From Leptodontidium sp. MPI-SDFR-AT-0119 (Eukaryota; Ascomycota; Leotiomycetes; Helotiales; Leptodontidiaceae), in NCBI GenBank assembly GCA_020726505.1, contig JAHLEZ010000044.1:1-64000 (forward strand): DNA of 64,000 bases. The letters are read 5' to 3'. Under the pieces are notes generated by a model that was not told the origin of the DNA, searched no databases, and saw only the letters and a list, made by a program, of their open reading frames with translations. A program made the translations under genes and the position numbers. This document shows, one piece after another, positions 56,398 to 64,000 of the stretch; within the stretch, counting starts at the first letter, position 1; the number at the start of each line of letters is the position of its first letter.

Positions 56398-56835
56398 AGG
56401 TGGAGGTAAACGCGGAGGATAGCGTACGATTGAGTACTAATGAATCAGGAGCCTTGAATAGCCTATTATTATGTTGTGATAAAGTATCAGAGGGTTGTGA
56501 AGACATTTTGTTGTGATATAGGTAGGGTTCCTAAGCTTGATAAGCGATGGTTAGATTAAGTGATTTGAAGCTAACCGAATTAACTCTGGGAAAGACCTAC
56601 TAAGAGACGTCCCTGCGAAGCGAAAATTAGTTAGAGATTGGAAGAAGAAGTAATAGCAGCATGCTTAATTGTAAAAGCTGGGTGTTTAGGTATTATTATA
56701 TAGATAAGGAAGTTGTCCCTTTCGTAACGTGAAGCCCATCGAAGTAGACACTCGTCGTCCTATCCCAGCTAAGAAGAAGCCTAGAACGTTACTCCCTCAA
56801 CGAACGACAACAATGAAACGAACGATATCCAGACT

Positions 56836-57278
56836 ATGATATCTACTAATAATAGCCTTCGACGGCAGATTGATTCAGATGAACATAAGACCGCAAAAGC
56901 GAAAATGAAGCTTGCAGGTAAGCTGCTTAACGCCTGGGTCTCTGATGGCATCAAGATCGAGATCGAAGACTATGCAGACGCCAAGGGGGCTTACGACTTC
57001 ATCAAGAAGATACGCGGTCGCCAATGAACGTGCGCGTGATAACTTATTGAATTAACTCAACGAACTCAAGCTTGAAGACTGCTCGTTTATGATTGAGTAC
57101 GCCAAGCTTCCGTGACTTCAAAGAGAAGTACAACTGGATTCGCTCGACCAAACCTGACAATGCTCCTGACCTGGGTTATCTTTACGAACGTCTCCATGTT
57201 GAAGAACTCAAGCAAATCCGGTTGAAGGAAGAACGGAAGGCGAAGGACCGAACATGGGGCCCCAAGTGCGCAGCCTAG
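56836..57278 (+). pseudogene. Ty1/copia gag remnant
   Basis: Two frames carry consecutive gag-like pieces. The first is KLLNAWVSDGIKIEIEDYAD then GAYDFIKKI (56836-57027). The second is PSFRDFKEKYNWIRSTKPDN and LGYLYERLHVEELKQIRLKE (57093-57278). The order and the gap between them fit a copia gag with frameshifts. Protease, integrase and RT do not follow: helicase-like sequence on the other strand begins at 57299. Confidence 0.65.
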
Positions 57279-57298
57279 TCCGGACTAAGCTGTTCACC

Positions 57299-58330
57299 TC
57301 ACGCGTTTTCAGCTCGGTGACGCTGTCCTTCTTCGAGTCTTCCGCTGTGCCAGTCCTTGTCCTCGATGATAATCACGGCCGTAACACGCTCCCCAGCCCT
57401 CCCGGCACGTCCGGCTTCTTGGGCATAGTCAATAATACTATGCGGGGCTTTGAGGTGAAAAATATGTGTGATGCCTGGCACATCAATTCCCGTCCCAAGG
57501 GCAGCCGTAGCTACAATATAGGGAGTTTCACTCTGGAGCCAAGCGTGGAAGCCAGATTCCCGCTGCGCAAGAAAGTGAGCACCGCTATCCATAGGATTCC
57601 CATGGTAATAGTGGCATCCCAACTGCCGAGCTAGCGCTTTGTATTTAGCATGGCTGGTGCCGTAGGTCACGCCCTTCTCCCCCGGCGCCAGACACCCAAG
57701 CCGAGCATCAACCAGCTTCCTGGCTTCCATTGGCCCTCGCCTATTACGGACCCGGAGCACGGAATATTGGACATTGACACGGTGGCTAGACGCGCGGATG
57801 TAGAGTGGATTCTGCAACTGCATGGCCTCCTCGAATTCTCGCTCGCAGAGTCGCGGCACGATCCCAGTCAAGAACACAAATAGGCACACCCAGGTTACGC
57901 AGAAGTACCAGCCCCCGGAGCTTCCTCCGGTAGTCGTCAGCAGCATTGAACGTGAGATGACACTCGTCGATGATCACCCGGTCTAGCTCTCCTCGGACAC
58001 GCAGATCTGCAGCCCACTGCAAGAAGTCATCACTTGAAGCTGCCTCCGCTGACACCAGTACTACCCGGGGCCAGGAGTCGCGTGCTTCAGGCCAATGTTT
58101 GCAGTCTAAGCCAGCATTAATACAGCGGGTCACCAACTACCTCTTTAGCTCAGCATATGGTGCTACGACAATAGTCACCACAGAACCAGACAGCATAGCT
58201 GGCATCATGACAATCAGGCTCTTCCCTCCACCAGTTGGTAGAATGACAACTAGTGGAGTGTCCTTTGTGCTACCATGGGACCCCTGCTGCACGGTCTCCG
58301 CAGCTGCGGCGTTTGTCAGGTGTCAAAAAT
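57299..58330 (-). pseudogene. RecQ-like helicase, truncated, stop and frameshift
   Basis: Read from 58330 down. Walker A is ILPTGGGKSLIVMMPA, then TIVVAPYAELKR-stop-LV (TAG at 58137-58139 where Gln fits). The box VIIDECHLTFNAADDYRRK follows. After a frameshift near 57875 come HRVNVQYSVLRV and the helicase C-domain: YIVATAALGTGIDVPG and HSIIDYAQEAGRAGRAGERV (motif VI with the Arg fingers). It ends at TGA at 57299. The sequence is more GC-rich than its surroundings. It belongs to fungal RecQ-like helicases but is not a close copy of the one at 34.8 kb. Recombinase boxes are not seen upstream; the N-terminal part is lost before 58330. Confidence 0.8.
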
Positions 58331-58535
58331 AGATTACCACTCAAAATTCGGCTGACATTAACGCTGATCACTATCTACGTAGTTACAAGGCTGTCAGCAT
58401 AGAGTAATATAACAGTAATAACAGGTAATACTGTTCTATACTATATAAGTATAGATAAAACCTGTTTTCATTGTTTACAATTTAAACTTAGCAAATATAT
58501 TGCCTACACTTCTATTCCTATGGAAAAACACTGCT

Positions 58536-59303
58536 ATGGAGCCTATGTATATCAACAAACTTGTTCTGAAAAGTCCAAGAGATCCTCACAACTCTGGGGC
58601 AAATGACTTTTTCACACCTTTACTTGATAATGGGGAAGCTAAATACCTACAAGGAAACTTCCAAAGCAGCGCTGTAGTATTTGTTAACTGTTCAAGAATG
58701 GCAGAAAGCGAAATGATTAGAAGGCAGGCTGGAAGCTGCAGTATGAGCGGCCAGTTCGATCGGTGGTGTTTAGATTTGGATAGGGGTCTATCGCGTTGTC
58801 AAAGGCTGTTAATATTCAGCTTACATGATGCTGCGCTTGCTTATATGAGGGCAACAGACTCCTATTCCCTCGCCGACATCATTTACGCCATTGACCTCCC
58901 TGCAGAGACTACACAAAGGATAAAGAGTTTTAGTAAAGAGTATGCAGAGGGAACTCCCGTTTGTTCTGTTCTCCCAAGACTTGTAGATCCTATAGGAAAA
59001 GCTCTCAAAAGAGCTAATAGTACTAAAGATGCAGCGCATATTCTTGCTCGAATGTGTTTAATTAAGAGCTTAGCATTTGGTTACCTCACTGGAGAGAAGG
59101 GAGGCCCAGATATAGCAGAAGCCTTGGGCAATATGATCGCTGTTATAACTATCACCTGTCGTGATAGGGATTGGGTAAAGAATCATGGACTACAACAGCT
59201 GAAACAAGCTTTGGAGGTGGCCGGCCCAAAGAAAAATCTACAGTGGATTAGTCATAGTATTGAGATTGTAAAAAACAACGCAGTAGACATTATGTTGCAG
59301 TAG
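58536..59303 (+). CDS. Hypothetical protein, 255 residues
   Basis: An uninterrupted single-exon frame; ATG 58536 (MEPMYINKLVLKS) was chosen because the frame has no ATG further upstream. The protein looks mostly helical and soluble, with a Cys-containing middle (RQAGSCSMSGQFDRWCLDLD) and a C-terminal half of amphipathic helices (DAAHILARMCLIKSLAFGYL). There is no signal peptide, membrane span or catalytic motif, and no family was recognised. It is flanked by a helicase relic and an LTR relic, so it might be cargo of a mobile element or a lineage-specific gene. Confidence 0.55.
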   Translation: MEPMYINKLVLKSPRDPHNSGANDFFTPLLDNGEAKYLQGNFQSSAVVFVNCSRMAESEMIRRQAGSCSMSGQFDRWCLDLDRGLSRCQRLLIFSLHDAALAYMRATDSYSLADIIYAIDLPAETTQRIKSFSKEYAEGTPVCSVLPRLVDPIGKALKRANSTKDAAHILARMCLIKSLAFGYLTGEKGGPDIAEALGNMIAVITITCRDRDWVKNHGLQQLKQALEVAGPKKNLQWISHSIEIVKNNAVDIMLQ

Positions 59304-59663
59304 GAAAATCAATGCATGTCGCTTCATCTATTTATATCTCTGTTCCGGCGCGCCATCTATGAATAATAGTTCTAATTCCTGGGTAACCTGGGCCTACCCT
59401 TATAAGCACGGGTATACGCAAAGTCGCCTTATACGCCTTTGTCCCTAATAATATTATGGCCGAGAACATAAATTACAATAAAAACGAATATAGCTTTATA
59501 CTTCAAATACTGTCTTTTCTTCGACCCGGCCTTTTCCCTTACAAGCCATATTAGACTTAAAAGTACTACAATTACAGCTCAAGTCAATTCTAAAGCAGCG
59601 CCAGAGATTCATTCTATCCCTAATTCCTTCCTTTTTCCTTCGTAATCCTACTTTTAAAGTAAA
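59304..59663. other. Intergenic
   Basis: No gene or repeat structure was recognised in these 360 bp. Confidence 0.45.
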
Positions 59664-59925
59664 TGTCGGTGCAGTACCGGTTCATGTACCACGTAATATA
59701 TTGATATATCAGTATGGCGACAGAGTAAACAATGTATGGTTCAAAAATCTGTGTATTTTCTAAGAGAGTGCGAAGAGAGCCAGACTATATACCACGAAAC
59801 CCCTGCGAAACCCTACCGAATCTCTACCGAAACTAGTCTGGCTAAGCTCTAACCCCTGACTTTGACCTGCACCCCCTTTTCCAGACCGAAGTATGCTCAT
59901 GTAGGGACCTGTGGACCAACAAACG
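59664..59925 (-). mobile_element. Solo LTR, family C, diverged, reversed
   Basis: Its reverse complement matches the LTR at 60759-61026 over nearly its whole length, including TGCACCGACA at one end and the AGGTCCCTACATGAG block near the other. The outer end here has CGTTTG where the other copy has TGTTTG. The flanking pentamers do not match, so it is older or rearranged. Confidence 0.7.
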
Positions 59926-59951
59926 TGATTTTTTATTACTTTTTCGATTTT

Positions 59952-60018
59952 TTGTGACGGTAGTTGATTAATTAATTATCGTCCTTGTGACGGTAGTAAA
60001 TATTAACTACCGTCACAA
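59952..60018. repeat. TTGTGACGGTAGT repeat with perfect palindrome
   Basis: TTGTGACGGTAGT occurs at 59952-59964, again at 59985-59997, and inverted at 60006-60018. The last two form a perfect 13-bp stem with an 8-nt loop. It sits exactly at the left edge of the AT-rich coding region and could be the terminus of that element. No matching inverted copy was found on the right side. Confidence 0.6.
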
Positions 60019-60533
60019 AATAACTACCTTAAGAGACGTATCACCTGACCTTGATCGAGCTGATGATTTATTTAGTAAATACCGTGAAACAGGAGATTTC
60101 CCCCGTAAAGAAGCTTTTTTAAGTATAAAAGAGCTAGTGTTTATTTCTTATTATTTTGATTTTAAGTTGTTTTTATATTCTATTTATAATTATACTATTA
60201 GCGGCTTTAAAACTTATTTAAAACAAAAGCATTTTTTTGATTTTCCAAAGAAACAAAAAAATAAATTAATTAAAGAAGCCTTAATTACTTATAATTCTTT
60301 AAAAAAAAGTAAAACAGATCGTAGTTTAGGATTAATTACTGAGTTTACAAAAGAATTTACTTTATTTGCTTTTCCTGAATTAAAAATTAATACTTCTTTA
60401 TTCCGTTGTCAAATCGATACTTGTTTATTATTGAAGCTAATAAAAACAAATCGAACGACATATTAAAGAAGACCATAAAGGCTCTTTTGATAATAATCAA
60501 ATTAATTCTTATTACTCTTTAATTTGCGGCTAA

Positions 60534-61108
60534 TGTTACGGCTGGCAAGAGGTTGATACGGCGAGTTGACTCTAGCTTTGTATTTGGGCCTAAAGCTACG
60601 CTCAGAATCGAGAAGAAAAGACAAGGAGAAAAGGAGAGCTCTCCGTAAGAGAAAGCTCGAGTATAAATACCTAAAGGACCCTCCTAATGGGGCCTAGCGT
60701 AGTCGAACGCCATTCACATCAACATGTCGCAGGCTCGCCACCTAGTCTTCCCTATTAGTGTTTGTCCGCAGGTCCCTACATGAGTATACTTTGGTCTGGA
60801 AAAGGGGGGTGCGGTCAAGATTAGGGGTCAGAACCTAGCCGGACTAGGTTCGGAGGACATTTGGTGGGGTTTCGCAGGGGTTTCGTGGTATATAGTCTGG
60901 CTCTTCTCGTACTCTCTTAGAAAATAGACAGATTTTTTTAACTATATATTTATTACTCTTCACTATACTCGCATTATAATATATTCACACATGCGGCGTG
61001 GTACATGAACCGGTACTGCACCGACAATTAGGCTTAGCGCCATCGCATAGCCAGCGATGCTACGAGCCCGTGTCGGTTAGAATACGAGGCGCATCGTAGG
61101 TCGTAACA
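60534..61108 (+). mobile_element. Solo LTR, family A, with nested LTR C
   Basis: TGTTACGGCTGG...GGTCGTAACA with a perfect GCTAA duplication (60529-60533 and 61109-61113). It lacks the family B insertion present in the copy at 129-681 and so shows that site before insertion. About 302 bp remain after subtracting the nested LTR and its duplication. Confidence 0.9.
60759..61026 (+). mobile_element. Solo LTR, family C, nested in LTR A
   Basis: A 268-bp element TGTTTGTCCGCAGG...CACCGACA flanked by ATTAG (60754-60758 and 61027-61031). The family A copy near 600 has the uninterrupted site CCCTATTAGGCTTAG. The reversed relative is at 59664-59925. Confidence 0.9.
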
Positions 61109-61403
61109 GCTAAGCGCTTGAAAATAGTCGATTGTATTTTGAAATTAAATTAAAAGATAAAGAGATTAATATAAGTAATAATAATTCTAATAATCTGTTT
61201 GATAATTTAGTTAAAGAATTAGACGAGATTAAATTAGCGAAAGAGGCTTTCTTATTAGAACAAACTAAAAAAGAGACTATATTTTATTCGGATTTTAATT
61301 CGTCTAAAATTAATCTTAATGATAATTTATCTAATTTTCAAGCTAAAACTCACTATCTAGAATTCGTTCAAAATTATAATCCTAAAGATTTAGTTAATCT
61401 TTG

Positions 61404-61652
61404 TGTGACGCTTGTCCTAGAAAGACGGCAATCACGTGTAACTGACGCCTCACATATCAACACAAGAGACATATGACGATACCAAGCATCAACTTAGAAT
61501 CTACAACTACAGAGGAAAGAAGGTAAGGAAAGAAGAGGTCTATATACAAGAGGTCGGTATGTCTAGCACCATGGTAATCTCGGTACGTCCCATTCGGGAA
61601 GTACTAAGTGGAGCCGGTGGAAATGAGGCTCTAGGCATGGCCGATCGTCACA
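61404..61652 (+). mobile_element. Solo LTR, family B, in the AT-rich coding region
   Basis: A 249-bp element TGTGACGCTTG...GATCGTCACA flanked by CTTTG (61399-61403 and 61653-61657). It is nearly identical to the copy at 171-417. Its removal restores the reading frame (DLVNL to RPIDDSEE). Confidence 0.9.
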
Positions 61653-61957
61653 CTTTGTAGGCCTATTGATGATTCTGAAGAAGTAATTAAATATATAATT
61701 AGTAATTTACAAGAATTATTGTATTTATAAATAAAATCCACTTAAATATTCTAAGTAGTTTTGAATCTGGAAAAATAACTAATAAAGGCTTTAAAGTCTT
61801 AGCGAATGCTAAATTGCGTGTTGATTACTTTGCATTTTTTTGTAATTTCTTTACTTTTTATTTGCGTTGTTTTCAACCGGGGTTATATAAGACTTTTAAG
61901 CCTTTATTTCTTTTAAACCGATTATTTGAAATTAAAACTAAAAAACTACTTGATTTT

Positions 61958-62185
61958 AGTGCCACGCCTGCCACGTTCGTGGCTGCTTTCCTCAACGAAG
62001 ACCCAGGAGTTGGCCAGATTGCTCAGGAGTACTTTGGTTTGGAGAATGAGATTGTCAAGGGGAATGCTGGAGGCGAGCTGTCGATCGATGGTGCTGATAT
62101 CGATAAATTCCGTGCTGCTATTCCTGCGAATGTAGCCGCTGGTGTGGATAGCTGTTTGGCTAAGTGTGGTATTTCCAAGAGATAA
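61958..62185 (+). pseudogene. Orphan C-terminal exon of an unknown protein
   Basis: An abrupt change from AT-rich to balanced codon use occurs after GATTTTAG, which also looks like a 3' splice site. The frame encodes 75 residues: ATPATFVAAFLNEDPGVG, GGELSIDGADIDKFRAAI and a Cys-containing end (DSCLAKCGISKR), then TAA. It could be the last exon of a small, perhaps secreted, protein whose 5' part was displaced by the insertion to its left. It may also be read in frame with the AT-rich region. The family is unknown. Confidence 0.45.
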
Positions 62186-62724
62186 ACGGGTGGCATGAAT
62201 AATGATTATTGATCTTTGTTAGCACAGCATAGCGTGGCGGTTTTTGTTTTGGTGCATGAATGGTGCATGTATGATTTGGGGGCGGGTTTCTTGTTTCACT
62301 TTATAGCGACGGCGGTAGATTTTAGATCGGGATAAATTATGTTGCAGGTTTAAGTCACGAGTATGTCAGGTGGCCGGATAACAAAATCTTTGCACGCTAG
62401 CGGTTGCCCATAGCTTTTAATAACAAGCTGATCAACCCAATTGACACTCTCCTGCTTCCTCGCTGTACGTGATTATCCTAGCAATAGAAACCAAAAGAAC
62501 TCTGCCATGTTTGCAAGTCGGGTATCGTCCCCGGGGCGAGCAGTCAAGAGCGGCACCTGCGAGCGCAGCCACACCGACTCTTGGGGGACGAGCTCAAGGC
62601 GACTGCTGAGCTCCTTAGCAGCTACGACCTGAGGAGTGTTGCAGAGCTGCGAGAGCACAAGCCTCGACCGGAAGACAAGTGTCAGCTGATTGAGCATTTA
62701 GTTAGCTATGATGGCGTTTATTGT
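62186..62724. other. Intergenic
   Basis: No convincing gene. A minus-strand frame at 62473-62697 is open but follows the stop of the zinc-finger fragment in a different frame and has no features. Confidence 0.4.
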
Positions 62725-63258
62725 CTACAGCCGCAGACAGCGCTCTGAGCATGGTAGCAGATCACAAGGCACTGCACATGGTAACGGGCACCTTCCACGA
62801 TGTGGACAAGACTAAGAACAATCCTGGGCACATAGCGCGCAAGGTTCATGACATAGCTTGCTGCATTTCGAATGGGCGCAACTGACTTCGCAGGGTTCCG
62901 TGCAAAGAGGACAGGGCATATCGCCATGGCATAGAGCTTTGCAGCTATGACTGCAGGTCGTGTATGGTCTTCCACACCGGGTATTGCAAACTCCATGTAT
63001 CGTCTCAACATTCATGTCGTTAATCCTGGTATTGCAATCTTTATAAGCATACGTGCAATTGTGTCCACAAGTCAGTGCTGCTCCGTAGGTTGCTGAATAG
63101 GGGTAATCAAGGTCTAAAGGCAGTTCGTGACAACGGACTCGAATTTTATGTTTACAATGCTTTATAACTTGTTTTATCTAGACCTAATAGCGAACTTCGT
63201 CTGGTATCTGCGCTTCATGACATCTCAGCTGCCTAGTGATGTGTCCACATAGTAAAGG
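62725..63258 (-). pseudogene. NFX1-type zinc-finger (ZNFX1-like) fragment
   Basis: Read from 63258 down: LLCGHITRQLRCHEAQIP, then CKHKIRVRCHELPLDLDYPY, TCGHNCTYAYKDC, CGRPYTTCSHSCKALCHGD, CPLCTEPCEVSC, CSKLCHEPCALC, and after a stop CPHRGRCPLPCAVPCDLLPC. Arrays of CGHxC and CxxPC units are diagnostic of NFX1-type fingers as in fungal ZNFX1-like helicases, proteins linked to RNA surveillance or small-RNA pathways. The helicase part is not in the window. Stops (TAG at 62812-62814 where Trp fits, and two TAG codons near 63200 where Gln fits) show decay. It is a remnant. Confidence 0.75.
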
Positions 63259-63682
63259 GTTAATTCTAGATAAATATAGGTGGCAATATTAATGCTTTTT
63301 TCAGATTTTATGAAACTACTAGAGAACCTCTCTTATAAGACAGGCCTTTAAAGAAAAATACATAGATCTCGGCTCAATACACACCGCCAAGGAATAGATA
63401 GTTAAGAAAGTCAGTTATCCAGCCTATAACACCTGAAGATTAGTCCCTATGATGGCCGTCGGATGGATGGCGTTGTCTCGGAAATAGCAGCCAGCACTAT
63501 AGGCTAGGCGATTATTCCGGACGCTTGGCTAGTCGGCCAGACATTCCCAGCAAAATTCGTGTTTGCAAGATGCGCCTGTAGAAATTTGACGTTCGATACA
63601 TATTCTTATACTGAGGGCTAATATACGCTATACTGAGAAAGGGAGAAGACATCTAGAGGCCTTTCGTATTAAGAACTAACTT

Positions 63683-63895
63683 ACACGTCATGTGAAAACA
63701 ACTTAGCTCTTTTCAATTCTAGCTTCGCAGCCTGGACAAGCTTTAGTGTTAGTCATGATATATTCCTGCGTCTGTACGAATTTCGAATCGCTGCCGAATT
63801 CCACGCATGTGATACTTAAATGTTATAACCTCTAGTGTCTGAAGCACATTCGGAAACCGCACTCTATGTATTGGACTGCCGCTGACAACATGTCG
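63683..63895 (-). pseudogene. RBR/IBR-type RING fragment
   Basis: The minus-strand frame encodes CGFRMCFRH, then HLSITCVEF, then KFVQTQEYIMTNTKACPGCE and ARIEKS. After a 1-bp shift it gives CFHMTCK. This order matches the IBR domain of RBR ubiquitin ligases, including the usual TKxCPxC...IEKxGGC-HMTC. Two stops and the shift disable it. It could belong with the NFX1-type fragment 400 bp downstream or be an independent relic. Confidence 0.6.
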
Positions 63896-64000
63896 ACATC
63901 TTCATGCACTTGGCCATTTCTACACGTTAGTGATAGGCACTAGCGAAAATTAGGTTGTGAGGAGAGAGCCCGCCGGACAAGGATCTTTTCGCATCTACGA
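63896..64000. other. Right edge
   Basis: Nothing was recognised in the last 105 bp; the RBR-like remnant may continue beyond the window. Confidence 0.3.

Larger units (their letters stand above)
60022..61957 (+). pseudogene. AT-rich unknown coding region, broken by nested LTRs
   Basis: After removal of two LTR insertions, coding pieces follow in order: 60022-60466 (RDVSPDLDRADDLFSKYRET..., KELVFISYYFDFKLFLYSIY), then in another frame KQIERHIKEDHKGSF up to 60533. Next is 61109-61403 (LENSRLYFEIKLKDKEIN) joined in frame to 61658-61729 (RPIDDSEEVIKYIISNLQEL), and after a shift to 61957 (SSFESGKITNKGFKVLANAK, FQPGLYKTFKPLFLLNRLF). Total is roughly 380 codons, rich in Lys, Asn, Ile and Phe. CQIDTC plus HIKEDH could be a C2H2-type zinc site. 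One stop (TAA at the first junction) could be a former Gln codon. Codon use is far more AT-rich than in host genes here. The family is not recognised; it may be a mobile element's protein. Confidence 0.5.

Overview
The window looks like nuclear DNA of a filamentous ascomycete (Pezizomycotina; Leotiomycetes is only a guess). Evidence: short introns of about 47-110 bp with GT..AG ends and CTAAC-like branch points, HET, F-box and SUR7 family genes, Tad1-like LINEs, Fot1/pogo and hAT elements, and RecQ-like helicases of the kind often found near chromosome ends. Most of the 64 kb is transposons nested in each other and in host genes. Many degraded frames carry stops where Gln or Trp is expected (CAA/CAG to TAA/TAG, TGG to TAG), as repeat-induced point mutation (RIP, CpA to TpA) would give. 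This is inference from reading, not a computed index. No rRNA, tRNA or CRISPR was found.

Layout. 0-9 kb: a composite solo LTR, a casein kinase 1 gene with one nonsense codon, and two apparently intact membrane-protein genes (a four-helix protein and a SUR7/PalI protein). 9.19-13.39 kb: a complete TA-flanked DNA transposon with an intact six-exon transposase. 14.6-22.0 kb: a decayed LINE on the minus strand, split by a Fot1-like element. 22.6-24.7 kb: a seven-exon DHA2-type MFS transporter with one internal stop. 26.0-26.7 kb: a hAT-type MITE. 27.5-32.1 kb: an acidic/Arg-Gly-rich gene split by a 3.35 kb hAT element. 32.3-33.5 kb: an intact 403-codon gene. 34.8-40.3 kb: remnants of at least two copies of a large protein that seems to join a tyrosine-recombinase-like domain to a RecQ helicase. 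40.8-43.9 kb: an F-box gene broken by an LTR, an AT-rich repeat and a small LTR element. 44.1-49.9 kb: a full-length decayed LINE. 50.5-53.6 kb: a HET-domain gene split by a hAT element. 53.9-55.0 kb: a young truncated LINE. 56.3-57.3 kb: a copia gag relic. 57.3-58.3 kb: a second RecQ-like helicase relic. 58.5-59.3 kb: an intact unknown gene. 60.0-62.2 kb: a very AT-rich unknown coding region split by solo LTRs. 62.7-63.9 kb: NFX1-type zinc-finger and RBR-type fragments.

Insertions can be dated relative to each other because target-site duplications (TSDs) are visible: 5 bp for LTRs, 8 bp for three hAT elements, TA for two TIR transposons and 10-16 bp for LINEs. In the acidic, HET and F-box genes, and across the Fot1 insertion in LINE ORF1, removing the insertion plus one TSD copy restores the reading frame across the junction. 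The probably functional loci are the four-helix gene, the SUR7 gene, the 9-13 kb transposase, and the ORFs at 32.3, 38.4-39.5 and 58.5 kb.
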